Shown piece by piece: positions 9,163-16,897 of a stretch of DNA of 64,000 nt (position 1 is the first letter of the stretch; each line of letters begins with the position of its first letter). The DNA is taken from assembly GCA_030622115.1 (NCBI GenBank), contig JAUXGN010000002.1:1-64000 (forward strand), in the 5' to 3' direction. The translations under genes and the position numbers were made by a program. The notes beneath the pieces are model-generated. The model was given only the letters and a program-made list of their open reading frames with translations, was not told where the DNA came from and searched no databases. This DNA is from Candidatus Eiseniibacteriota bacterium (GTDB taxonomy: Bacteria; Joyebacterota; Joyebacteria; Joyebacterales; Joyebacteraceae).

Positions 9163-11580
9163 ATGCTACGAATAGTCCATGACGATGAGACCATCGAGTT
9201 CAGCGAGAAGCTGCCGATCGTCCCACTTCGGGATCTCGTTCTGTTTCCGCGCATGATCGTGCCTCTTCTCGTCGGGCGTCCGCGTTCAGTGAGCGCTCTC
9301 GAAGAGGTCATGCACGGCGACAAGATAATGTTCGTCGTGACACAGCGCGAAGCCGAGAAGCAGGAGCCTGCATCGGACGATCTCTACCGCACAGGGACGA
9401 TCGTTCGTGTTCTCCAGCTTCTGCGTCTGCCGGACGGAACGATGAAGGTCCTGGTTGAGGGGCTGGCTCGTGCCACCGTCAGACGGTTCGTTCGTGGCGA
9501 GAGCTTCATCCAGGCGCGGGTCGAACTCGTTGATGAAACGGTCGAGCGCACCGTTGAGATTGAGGCGCTGATGCGAAGCGTCTCCACCCAGTTTGAAGAG
9601 TATGTCCAGCTTGCAAGGAAGATACCGCAGGAGGTGCTTGCATCGGTTCTCGGCATGGAGGATGTTGCACGATTCGCCGACACGGTTGCGACGCATCTCG
9701 CAGGGCAGATCGAGGACAAGCAGCAGATTCTCGAGGCCTCCGATGTGACGACCAGACTTCGGATTCTGGCGAGAGCGCTCTCGGGCGAGCTCGAGATCCT
9801 GCGGCTGGAACGGAAGATCGAGAACCAGGTTCGCGAGCAGCTTCAGAAGAGCCAGAAGGAGTTCTACCTTCACCAGCAGATGAAAGCGATCCAGGAGGAG
9901 CTGGGGCAGGAGGGCGAGGGCGCGCCTGAGGTTGTCGAACTGGCGAAATCGATCGAAGAAGCCAACATGAGCGAGGAGGCGGAGAAGAAGGCTCTCTCCG
10001 AACTCGATCGCCTGAAGAAGATGTCGCCGATGTCGCCCGAGGCGACAGTCGTCCGGACCTACATCGAGTGGATGACGACGGTCCCGTGGGACAAGCGGAC
10101 CACCGACCGAGAGGACATCGGAGAGGTCGAGGATATCCTCGAGGAGGATCACTACGGCCTCAAGAAGCCGAAAGAACGCATCCTCGAATACCTGGCGGTG
10201 CTCAAGCTCACAGAGAAGGTGAAGGGACCCATCCTGTGTCTGGTCGGTCCTCCCGGCGTCGGCAAAACATCGCTCGGCAAATCGGTCGCCAGGGCGCTCG
10301 ACCGCAAGTTCGTGCGCATATCGCTCGGCGGAGTGAGAGATGAGGCGGAGATAAGGGGGCACAGACGGACCTACATCGGTTCGATGCCCGGCCGCATCAT
10401 TCAGGGTCTGAGGAAGGCCGGCTCAAAGAACCCCATCTTCCTTCTGGATGAGATAGACAAAATGAGTTCCGACTTCCGGGGCGACCCGGCGTCGGCGCTT
10501 CTGGAGGTGCTCGATCCCGAGCAGAACTGCGCGTTCAACGACCACTACCTCGATGTGGATTTCGATCTTTCAGAAGTGATGTTCATCACCACGGCGAACG
10601 TGCTGCACACTATTCCGCCGGCTCTTGAGGACAGGATGGAGACGATCCGGTTGCCCGGATACCTGGCCCAGGAGAAGCTGCAGATAGCCAGGAAGTTCCT
10701 GGTTCCCAAACAGGTCAAGGCGAACGGCCTGTCCGATGTCGGCGTGGCATTCTCCGACGCGGCAATCGTCAAGCTGATCGAGGACTACACCCGGGAGTCG
10801 GGCGTTCGGAACCTCGAGCGCGAGATAGCGAACATATGTCGGAAGATCGCCAGAGAGCATGCTGCGAAGAAGAAGGTCACTCACCGAGTGACACCCGCTG
10901 CAGTGCGCCGGTTCCTTGGTATGGCGAGGTTCCTGTCGCAGGAGGTAGAGACCGAGTCTCGCATAGGAGTGGCGACCGGTCTGGCCTGGACGAGCGTCGG
11001 TGGAGAGATACTGACGATCGAGGTTCTTACCATGAAGGGCGATGGCCACCTCACGTTGACCGGCAAGCTGGGGGAGGTCATGCAGGAGTCGGCTAAGGCC
11101 GCGCTCTCGTATGCGAAGGCCCACGCTCAAGAACTCGGTATCGACGAAGATATGCTGGCAAGCACAGACATACACATCCATGTTCCTGAGGGCGCTATTC
11201 CGAAGGACGGACCGTCCGCCGGTGGAGCGATGGCTACGGCTCTGGTCTCCGCCCTCACGGGGCGGCCGACACGGCCGGAGGTGGCGATGACGGGCGAGAT
11301 CACACTCTCCGGGAAGATGCTGCCGATCGGTGGCCTGAACGAGAAGGCGGTCGCCGCCCACCGGGCCAGGATCACAACGCTTGTCATCCCGGCCAGGAAT
11401 GAGAAGGACATGGCCGAGCTACCGAAAGAGGTCAAGCGCGATCTCGATATCAAGCTTGTCAGCAGCATCGATCAGGTATTCAAGATTGCGTTCGAGGATT
11501 GGGAAAAGACCGAGGCCAAATCGGAAGAGGCCAAGGGTGAACAGCGCCCGAAGCCCCCGATGACCCCGGCGCCGCACTAG
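9163..11580 (+). CDS. lon: Lon protease, ATP-dependent AAA+ serine protease
   Basis: 805 residues, standard length. N-terminal LON substrate domain begins at LPIVPLRDLVLFPRMI (about 17-32). A coiled-coil region lies at about 210-285. The AAA+ module has Walker A GPPGVGKTS (362-370) and Walker B FLLDEIDK (426-433). The C-terminal protease has the Ser-Lys dyad Ser685 (KDGPSAGG) and Lys728 (GGLNEKA). Start at 9163 has GGGAG before it and is the start that matches the family. It occupies the place where clpX is usually found between clpP and engB in this gene order. Confidence 0.97.
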   Translation: MLRIVHDDETIEFSEKLPIVPLRDLVLFPRMIVPLLVGRPRSVSALEEVMHGDKIMFVVTQREAEKQEPASDDLYRTGTIVRVLQLLRLPDGTMKVLVEGLARATVRRFVRGESFIQARVELVDETVERTVEIEALMRSVSTQFEEYVQLARKIPQEVLASVLGMEDVARFADTVATHLAGQIEDKQQILEASDVTTRLRILARALSGELEILRLERKIENQVREQLQKSQKEFYLHQQMKAIQEELGQEGEGAPEVVELAKSIEEANMSEEAEKKALSELDRLKKMSPMSPEATVVRTYIEWMTTVPWDKRTTDREDIGEVEDILEEDHYGLKKPKERILEYLAVLKLTEKVKGPILCLVGPPGVGKTSLGKSVARALDRKFVRISLGGVRDEAEIRGHRRTYIGSMPGRIIQGLRKAGSKNPIFLLDEIDKMSSDFRGDPASALLEVLDPEQNCAFNDHYLDVDFDLSEVMFITTANVLHTIPPALEDRMETIRLPGYLAQEKLQIARKFLVPKQVKANGLSDVGVAFSDAAIVKLIEDYTRESGVRNLEREIANICRKIAREHAAKKKVTHRVTPAAVRRFLGMARFLSQEVETESRIGVATGLAWTSVGGEILTIEVLTMKGDGHLTLTGKLGEVMQESAKAALSYAKAHAQELGIDEDMLASTDIHIHVPEGAIPKDGPSAGGAMATALVSALTGRPTRPEVAMTGEITLSGKMLPIGGLNEKAVAAHRARITTLVIPARNEKDMAELPKEVKRDLDIKLVSSIDQVFKIAFEDWEKTEAKSEEAKGEQRPKPPMTPAPH

Positions 11581-11600
11581 TATTGTCGGCAGAATCGGGA

Positions 11601-11634
11601 AGGGGGCCTCGCTTGCGCGGGGCCCTCTTCTTGT
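11601..11634 (+). terminator. Imperfect terminator hairpin after lon
   Basis: A GC-rich inverted repeat (GGGGGCC with GGGCCCTC, small bulge) is followed by TTCTTGT. It lies between lon and engB and may only partly stop transcription. Confidence 0.45.
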
Positions 11635-11664
11635 GCACCCGCGTATCCCGGGGGGAGAGGCAAC

Positions 11665-12261
11665 ATGGTAGTGAAGAGCGCCGAGTTTCTTCTGGGCGCG
11701 GCGAGTATCAGGCAGCTGCCAAAGGACGGTCTACCTGAGATAGCACTGGCCGGGCGTTCAAACGTCGGGAAGTCATCGCTTCTGAACAAGCTGACCGGCA
11801 GGAGGAACCTGGCGAGGATCTCGGGCACACCGGGAAAGACCAGGGAACTCAACCTCTACCGGATCGATAAGGGTCTCGTCATTGTGGACCTCCCTGGGTA
11901 CGGATTCGCGAAGGTTCCGGAGAGCGTGAAACGGAAGTGGGGAGTGCTGATAGAGTCCTATCTGAACGAGCGTCAGGAGCTATCGGGCATCGTACACCTC
12001 GTGGATGCTCGTCACACGCCCAGTCGGGGGGATGTGCAGATGCACGAGTGGATCAAGCACACTCGCGTCCCGGCATTGATTGCGATCACCAAGACTGATA
12101 AGATATCCAGGGGCAAACGAGCAGGCGCCCTGAAAACGGTGCGGGAGACGCTCGTGCCCGATGTTGAGACTTCTATCGTTTTCTTCTCCGCTGAAACGGG
12201 GGAGGGAACGAAGGAAGTCTGGAGCTGGATTCGTGAGGCTACTGGTACGAGAAGGGCCTGA
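11665..12261 (+). CDS. engB: Ribosome biogenesis GTPase EngB / YsxC / YihA
   Basis: 198-residue GTPase acting in large ribosomal subunit assembly. G1 loop GRSNVGKSSLLN (about 30-41), G2/effector segment SGTPGKTRELN, G3 DLPGYGFAKVP (about 74-84), G4 TKTD (about 142-145), G5 FSAETGEG. Start ATG has GGGGGGAGAGG nearby. It follows lon, as in many genomes. Confidence 0.96.
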   Translation: MVVKSAEFLLGAASIRQLPKDGLPEIALAGRSNVGKSSLLNKLTGRRNLARISGTPGKTRELNLYRIDKGLVIVDLPGYGFAKVPESVKRKWGVLIESYLNERQELSGIVHLVDARHTPSRGDVQMHEWIKHTRVPALIAITKTDKISRGKRAGALKTVRETLVPDVETSIVFFSAETGEGTKEVWSWIREATGTRRA

Positions 12262-12305
12262 GATTCAGGGTTCATGAGGGCCCTGTTTCACAATGGAGGA
12301 TGTCG

Positions 12306-13439
12306 ATGAAGTCAAAGCTCTTCACGCCGGGTCCCACGAAGATCCCGGGAGCCGTCCTGAGTTCGGTCGGCAAGCAGGTTCTGCATCACAGGACCCCCGA
12401 GTTCTCCGTAAAGGTCAGACACGTGCAGGATGAGTTGGGCCGACTCCTGAGCACACGCAACGACGTTCTGCTTTTCACATGCTCGGGCACGGCAATGATG
12501 GAAGCGGCTGTTGCCAACCTGTTTTCGCGTGGTGACAAGGTCATCTGCCTCATGAACGGCGCGTTTGGCGAGCGGTGGCGTGACATCTGCAATGTCTATG
12601 GCGTGAATGTCGTCGAGTACGCAGTCGAGTGGGGGCAGAGCAACGATCCTGCCAGAGTAGGGGAATTGCTCGAGCAGCACCCCGATGCCAAAGCCGTGCT
12701 TGTCATTCACAGCGAGACTTCCACGGGAGCTCTGAACGACATCAAGGCGATAGCGAAGGTTGCCGAGGGCCACGATGCCGTCACCGTGGTGGATGCAACG
12801 TCGAGCGTTGGTGTCCACGAGATCTACATGGACGACTGGGGCGTAGATGTGCTGGTGGCCGGAACACAGAAAGCGCTCATGACGCCTCCCGGGATCTCGT
12901 TTGTGGCTATCAACGGGAACGGATGGCGGTGTGTGACGAAGTCCGACCTGCCCGCGTTCTACTTCGACTTCACGAGGACATGGAAGAGGCTTCAGTCAAA
13001 GGGGCAGACGCCCTTTACACCTGCCGTCTCGCTGATCTACGGTCTTGAGACCGCTCTTCAGATGATGGATGACGAGGGGTGGAATGAGATCTACGCCCGT
13101 CATCGGACGATGGGAGAGGCGACGAGAGCGGCCGTGAAAGCGCTCGGGTTCGGCATTCTGCCCGAGAACCCCGTCAACGGGGTCACGGTCTGTGTCTGTC
13201 CGGAAGGCATCGACGGGAATCAGATAGTGAGAACCATGGATGATGACTTCGGCGTTCGCGTCGCCGGCGGACAGCTGGGGCTTTCGGGCAAGGTCTTCCG
13301 CATCGGTCACATGGGTGGGATTCGCGAGCGCGATCTACCCATGGTCATCGGAGCGCTTGAACTGGCCATGGCGAAGCTCGGCTACAAGGTTGAGATTGGC
13401 AGAGGACTCTCGGCTCTTCAGGATGTGCTGCGCGCGTAG
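12306..13439 (+). CDS. Class V aminotransferase, alanine/serine-glyoxylate type
   Basis: 377 residues, PLP fold type I, related to serine-pyruvate/alanine-glyoxylate aminotransferases (pucG/SgaA-like). LFTPGPTKIP at the start, HHRTPEF, CSGTAMMEAAVANL, HSETSTGALND, VVDATSSVG, and the PLP lysine in AGTQKALMTPPG. RVAGGQLGLSGKVFRIGHMG closes the fold. GGAGG directly abuts an ATG at 12300, which is too close for initiation; the ATG at 12306 has a 6-base spacing and is preferred. Probable role is glycine/serine or phosphoserine interconversion; substrate not certain. Confidence 0.9.
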   Translation: MKSKLFTPGPTKIPGAVLSSVGKQVLHHRTPEFSVKVRHVQDELGRLLSTRNDVLLFTCSGTAMMEAAVANLFSRGDKVICLMNGAFGERWRDICNVYGVNVVEYAVEWGQSNDPARVGELLEQHPDAKAVLVIHSETSTGALNDIKAIAKVAEGHDAVTVVDATSSVGVHEIYMDDWGVDVLVAGTQKALMTPPGISFVAINGNGWRCVTKSDLPAFYFDFTRTWKRLQSKGQTPFTPAVSLIYGLETALQMMDDEGWNEIYARHRTMGEATRAAVKALGFGILPENPVNGVTVCVCPEGIDGNQIVRTMDDDFGVRVAGGQLGLSGKVFRIGHMGGIRERDLPMVIGALELAMAKLGYKVEIGRGLSALQDVLRA

Positions 13440-13502
13440 TGAGTGGTTGCACGTAGCGCGAGTCGCAGTGGCGACGCACGGAAGCGCGGTGCGTGTTCGA
13501 AC

Positions 13503-13578
13503 GGGCCGTTAGCTCAGTCGGTAGAGCACCTGCCTTTTAAGCAGGGAGTCGCTGGTTCGAGCCCAGCACGGCCTACCA
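13503..13578 (+). tRNA. tRNA-Lys (anticodon UUU)
   Basis: 76 bases with encoded CCA. Acceptor arms 13503-13509 and 13568-13574 pair with one G-U at the end. Anticodon loop CTTTTAA on a CTGC/GCAG stem gives UUU. T-arm GCTGGTTCGAGCCCAGC is intact. Confidence 0.97.
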
Positions 13579-13637
13579 TAGAAACAGAGTCGCATGGGTG
13601 CGTGCACGAGCAGACGCCCACGAGCGGCAGACATAGC

Positions 13638-13712
13638 GTCCCTATCGTCTAGGGGTCAGGACACCGCCCTTTCACGGCGGCAACACGGGTTCGATTCCCG
13701 TTGGGGACGCCA
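13638..13712 (+). tRNA. tRNA-Glu (anticodon UUC)
   Basis: 75 bases with encoded CCA at 13710-13712 and discriminator G, as in known tRNA-Glu. Acceptor GTCCCTA pairs with TGGGGAC. Anticodon loop CTTTCAC on a CCGC/GCGG stem. It lies 59 bases after tRNA-Lys and its 3' end is the first two bases of a long hairpin. Confidence 0.97.
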
Positions 13713-13756
13713 CTTGCAGAGAACCCCGCCCGAAAGGGCGGGGTTCTCTGCAAGTG
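13711..13756. terminator. 21-bp perfect hairpin with GAAA tetraloop abutting tRNA-Glu
   Basis: Arms 13711-13731 and 13736-13756 are perfectly complementary over 21 base pairs around a GAAA loop. The left arm starts within the CCA end of tRNA-Glu. No T-run follows on the plus strand, so it is either a strong terminator of unusual form, a processing signal for the tRNA transcript, or a repeat-type palindrome. Confidence 0.7.
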
Positions 13757-13823
13757 ACTCGCCGGATACTGTGAGTTCCGAGGGTCGGCGGTCGCAGTCG
13801 CCTGGGGGGAACAGGAGATGGAC

Positions 13824-13913
13824 ATGAGCCGGAAGGACTACCGCGAACTCACGCCCGAGGAAGAGGCAGTGACTGTCAGCAAGGGGGCCGAGGCGCCCTT
13901 CAGCGGAGGATGA
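13824..13913 (+). pseudogene. Short fragment resembling the N-terminus of methionine sulfoxide reductase B
   Basis: A 29-codon frame with AGGAG 6 bases before its ATG encodes DYRELTPEEEAV and KGAEAPFSGG, which match the conserved first 30 residues of MsrB (typically YRELTPEEE...KGTE.PFSG). It then stops at TGA. I cannot find the zinc-binding CxxC segment or the rest of MsrB in any nearby frame. It could be a decayed or deleted msrB, or an unrelated small peptide. The rest of the 341-base gap holds only the sulfatase promoter. Confidence 0.45.
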
Positions 13914-13996
13914 TGGCTGACAGGCTGCATCCCGGCGCCAGCAAGGTGGCCCCGTAGTCTCCGCATTCGTGGGGTCTCTCTCTGCCGTCCACGATA

Positions 13997-14025
13997 TTGA
14001 CGTCCCCGGATACTTGGACTAACAT
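13997..14025 (+). promoter_or_regulatory. Promoter for the sulfatase-family gene
   Basis: TTGACG at 13997-14002, 17-base spacer, TAACAT at 14020-14025, about 70 bases before the ATG at 14098. Confidence 0.5.
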
Positions 14026-14097
14026 CGTGCATGTACTCGCAATCTGCCGGGGTTCGCTGGAGCTACGGAAGAACCTACTCGAGAGCCGGGGGGAGAG

Positions 14098-15405
14098 ATG
14101 AAGCGGACACTACGATTTATTGCGGCGGGCTTGATCGTTGCTCTTGCATCCATCATAGTTTCCGGCGGCATCGTGTCGAAGCCACGGCACAACATCGTCC
14201 TCATCGTCATCGATACGCTCAGAACAGATCACCTCCCGTTCCACGGGTACGAGAAGAACACGGCTCCTTTCCTCAGCCGGCTGGTCGAGGAAGGTGTGGT
14301 CTTCGAGCGGGCGCACTCGACATCGTCCTGGACCGCTCCGGCCACAGCGTCCCTCGTGACATCGCTCCACCCGATACAACACGGAGTTCTCACCGGTTTC
14401 CGAGCGACCCAGATGCTGCGTCAGGCGAACCCGACGATCACACTGAATCGGATTCCCGGAGAGACCACGACCATGGCCGAGGTACTCAGGGATGCCGGTT
14501 ACTCAACATGGGCGGTGAGCGACAACATCAACGTCAGCTACGAGCAGGGCTTCGATGAGGGATTCGGGAAGTTCCGGAAGACGGATTTCCAGGGAGCGGC
14601 GACCGTCAATGCCACGGTGAAGGGATGGGCTCCGGCGATCCAGGATCGAGAGCCGTACTTCCTCTATCTCCACTACATAGATCCCCACAGACCATACGAG
14701 AAGCAGTCACCCTGGTACGAGCCGGCGGAAGGGGAACTGCTGGACTCCATCTCCGCCTACGACAGCGAGATCAACTACGTCGATCAGAAGATCCGCGAGC
14801 TGTTTGAACTCATGGAGTGGGACAAGAACACACTGATCATCGTCACGTCCGATCACGGCGAGGAGTTCCTCGACCATGGCGACTGGGATCACAGCAGGAC
14901 TCTCTACGGTGAAGTCTTGGATGTGCCGCTCGTCATGTACTGTCCCGGCGAGATCCCGGTCTCGCAGAGGATCGCGGAGCGCGTCTCTATCCTCGACATC
15001 CTCCCGACGCTGAGAGAGTTCGCGGGACTCACCTCAAGCGAGGTCGATCAGGGCATCAGTCTGCTATCGGCCGCCCGTGGTGAAGGAAGTCTTCCCGGGG
15101 ACAGGCCGCACTTCTCCGATCTCCGCAGTCCGCCGTGGTTCGGCAGCCGCATCCTCAGGGCCGTCATCCGTGGGGATGAGAAGTACGTGCTTACCGAACC
15201 TGGTATCGAGGAACTCTACGACCTGGTGGGCGATCCGGACGAACTCCACTCCCTGGCATCAGCGCGGAGAGATCGCTGCGCTGAGATGAGACGTGAGCTG
15301 GAGGACTTCGAGGAGAGCCGCATCATCTATACGCACGAGGAGTTCGGCATTACCATGGACGAGGAGACGCTGAAGAAGCTCGAGTCCCTGGGATACATCA
15401 ACTAG
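14098..15405 (+). CDS. Membrane-anchored or secreted sulfatase-fold hydrolase
   Basis: 435 residues of the alkaline phosphatase/sulfatase superfamily. Residues 1-27 form a signal or anchor helix. NIVLIVIDTLRTDHL holds metal-binding aspartate D39, and IIVTSDHGEEFLDHG holds the second metal site. DPHRPYE and the C-terminal LKKLESLGYIN are typical of this bacterial subgroup. The canonical formylglycine motif [CS]xPxR is not present: the corresponding stretch reads SSWTAPATAS (76-85). Sulfate ester hydrolysis is therefore uncertain; a phosphoester or phosphoglycerol substrate with Ser/Thr as nucleophile is possible. It has its own promoter and a single-gene layout. Confidence 0.85.
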   Translation: MKRTLRFIAAGLIVALASIIVSGGIVSKPRHNIVLIVIDTLRTDHLPFHGYEKNTAPFLSRLVEEGVVFERAHSTSSWTAPATASLVTSLHPIQHGVLTGFRATQMLRQANPTITLNRIPGETTTMAEVLRDAGYSTWAVSDNINVSYEQGFDEGFGKFRKTDFQGAATVNATVKGWAPAIQDREPYFLYLHYIDPHRPYEKQSPWYEPAEGELLDSISAYDSEINYVDQKIRELFELMEWDKNTLIIVTSDHGEEFLDHGDWDHSRTLYGEVLDVPLVMYCPGEIPVSQRIAERVSILDILPTLREFAGLTSSEVDQGISLLSAARGEGSLPGDRPHFSDLRSPPWFGSRILRAVIRGDEKYVLTEPGIEELYDLVGDPDELHSLASARRDRCAEMRRELEDFEESRIIYTHEEFGITMDEETLKKLESLGYIN

Positions 15406-15442
15406 CCTGAGGTTCGATCACTCGGCCTTCGGAGGAATCCTC

Positions 15443-16855
15443 TTGGCAGCACATACCAACACACCGCGCGGCCTCGAGTCGTTCCTCAAGCAGTGCCCCG
15501 AGTACGGAGAGACAGCCGTGCTCGACGAGCTTCGCGCAACCGAGTTCTCACGACTGGACAGGCTCGGCCATATCTATCTTGACTACACTGGAGGGGGGCT
15601 CTACGGCGAGTCTCAAGTGAGGCAGCACTCTGAGTTTCTGCTCGGCAATGTTCTGGGCAATCCACATTCCTCAAATCCGACATCGTCGGTATCCACCAAG
15701 CTGATCGAGCGCTGCCGCAACCGTGTACTCAGTTTCTTCAAGGCTTCATCTGAGGAGTACGTGGTCGCATTCACCGCCAACGCCAGCCACGCGCTCAAGC
15801 TCGTGGGGGAGGCCTACCCGTTCTCCGACGGAGATGAGCTTCTCCTGAGTTTCGACAATCACAATTCGGCGAACGGGATCCGTGAGTTCAGCCGGGCTGA
15901 CCTCGCAACCACCCGCTACCTTCCGGTTGCGCCCCCGAACCTGTGCATCTCCGATGATATTGTCGAACGAGCTCTCGGCGAAGGCGCAGGTGCGAGGAAC
16001 AAGCTCTTCGTCTATCCCGCTCAGTCCAACTTCTCAGGTGTTCAGCACCCTCTGAGCTGGATCGAGCTTGCGCAGTCGAAGGGGTGGGACGTCTTTCTCG
16101 ACGCGGCGGCGTTCGTGCCCACGAACAGTCTGGATCTCAGCCGCTGGCATCCCGACTACATCTGCGTATCGTTCTACAAGATGTTTGGCTATCCGACCGG
16201 TGTCGGTGTGCTCATTGCGCGACGGGAAGCGCTTGGGAAGCTTCACCGCCCGTGGTTTTCGGGAGGAACCATTACCGTGGTCTCCGTGCAGTCCGACCAG
16301 CATCTCGTGGCGATGGGGGCGGCCAGGTTCGAGGACGGCACACCGAACTACGCGTGTTTCCCGGCCGTGGAACGGGGTCTCGATTTCGTCGAGTCGGTTG
16401 GCATCGAGACCATACACGAGCGCGTGACGTGCCTCACCGCCTGGCTTCTCGATCGAATGGTCGAACTCAGACACGATGCGGGTCGTCCGGTCGTCAAGAT
16501 CTACGGTCCTGAGAACATGGAGTGCCGCGGCGCTACCATCGCTTTCAACGTGTACGACGCAGAGGGCGCCACCGTAGATCATCTGGTGGTCGAAGAACGG
16601 GCCAACGAGTGGGGCATATCGCTCCGTACCGGCTGCTTCTGCAACCCCGGAGCGGGGGAGATGGCGCTCGGCCTCGAGAAGGATGAGATAGACGCGTGCT
16701 TCACCGATGTCGACGCAAGGATCACACTAAACGAATTCCGCCAGTGCATAGACAGCAAGGCCACGGGAGCCGTGCGCATATCCCTGGGGATCGCCACGAA
16801 CTACTCTGACGTGGGCACGTTCCTGAGCTTCCTTGAGACCTTCCGGGAGAGCTAA
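15443..16855 (+). CDS. Cysteine-desulfurase-like enzyme similar to the molybdenum cofactor sulfurase N-terminal domain
   Basis: 470 residues, fold type I PLP enzyme. IYLDYTGGGLYGESQV, HSSNPTSS, FTANASHALKLVGEAYPF, YPAQSNFSGV, and the PLP lysine K246 in VSFYKMFGYPTGVG resemble the eukaryotic MOCOS/ABA3 N-terminal domain more than IscS or SufS. LRTGCFCNPGAGE supplies the likely persulfide-carrying cysteines C398/C400. No C-terminal MOSC domain is present. Start is TTG at 15443 with GGAGG 7 bases before it. Likely role: sulfur transfer from cysteine, perhaps to a molybdenum cofactor, which is inference. Confidence 0.85.
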   Translation: MAAHTNTPRGLESFLKQCPEYGETAVLDELRATEFSRLDRLGHIYLDYTGGGLYGESQVRQHSEFLLGNVLGNPHSSNPTSSVSTKLIERCRNRVLSFFKASSEEYVVAFTANASHALKLVGEAYPFSDGDELLLSFDNHNSANGIREFSRADLATTRYLPVAPPNLCISDDIVERALGEGAGARNKLFVYPAQSNFSGVQHPLSWIELAQSKGWDVFLDAAAFVPTNSLDLSRWHPDYICVSFYKMFGYPTGVGVLIARREALGKLHRPWFSGGTITVVSVQSDQHLVAMGAARFEDGTPNYACFPAVERGLDFVESVGIETIHERVTCLTAWLLDRMVELRHDAGRPVVKIYGPENMECRGATIAFNVYDAEGATVDHLVVEERANEWGISLRTGCFCNPGAGEMALGLEKDEIDACFTDVDARITLNEFRQCIDSKATGAVRISLGIATNYSDVGTFLSFLETFRES

Positions 16856-16897
16856 CGTGCTCCCACGGTGTGTTCCTGCAGGGTCGGCGTGCTCCCG

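Noticed and set aside
9286-10362. 358-codon minus-strand open frame
   Set aside because: Antisense to lon, which has all catalytic motifs in place.
13636-13710. Alternative tRNA-Glu boundaries with GCGTCCC/GGGACGC as acceptor
   Set aside because: This would give no CCA and an atypical discriminator; shifting two bases gives the standard G73 and encoded CCA.
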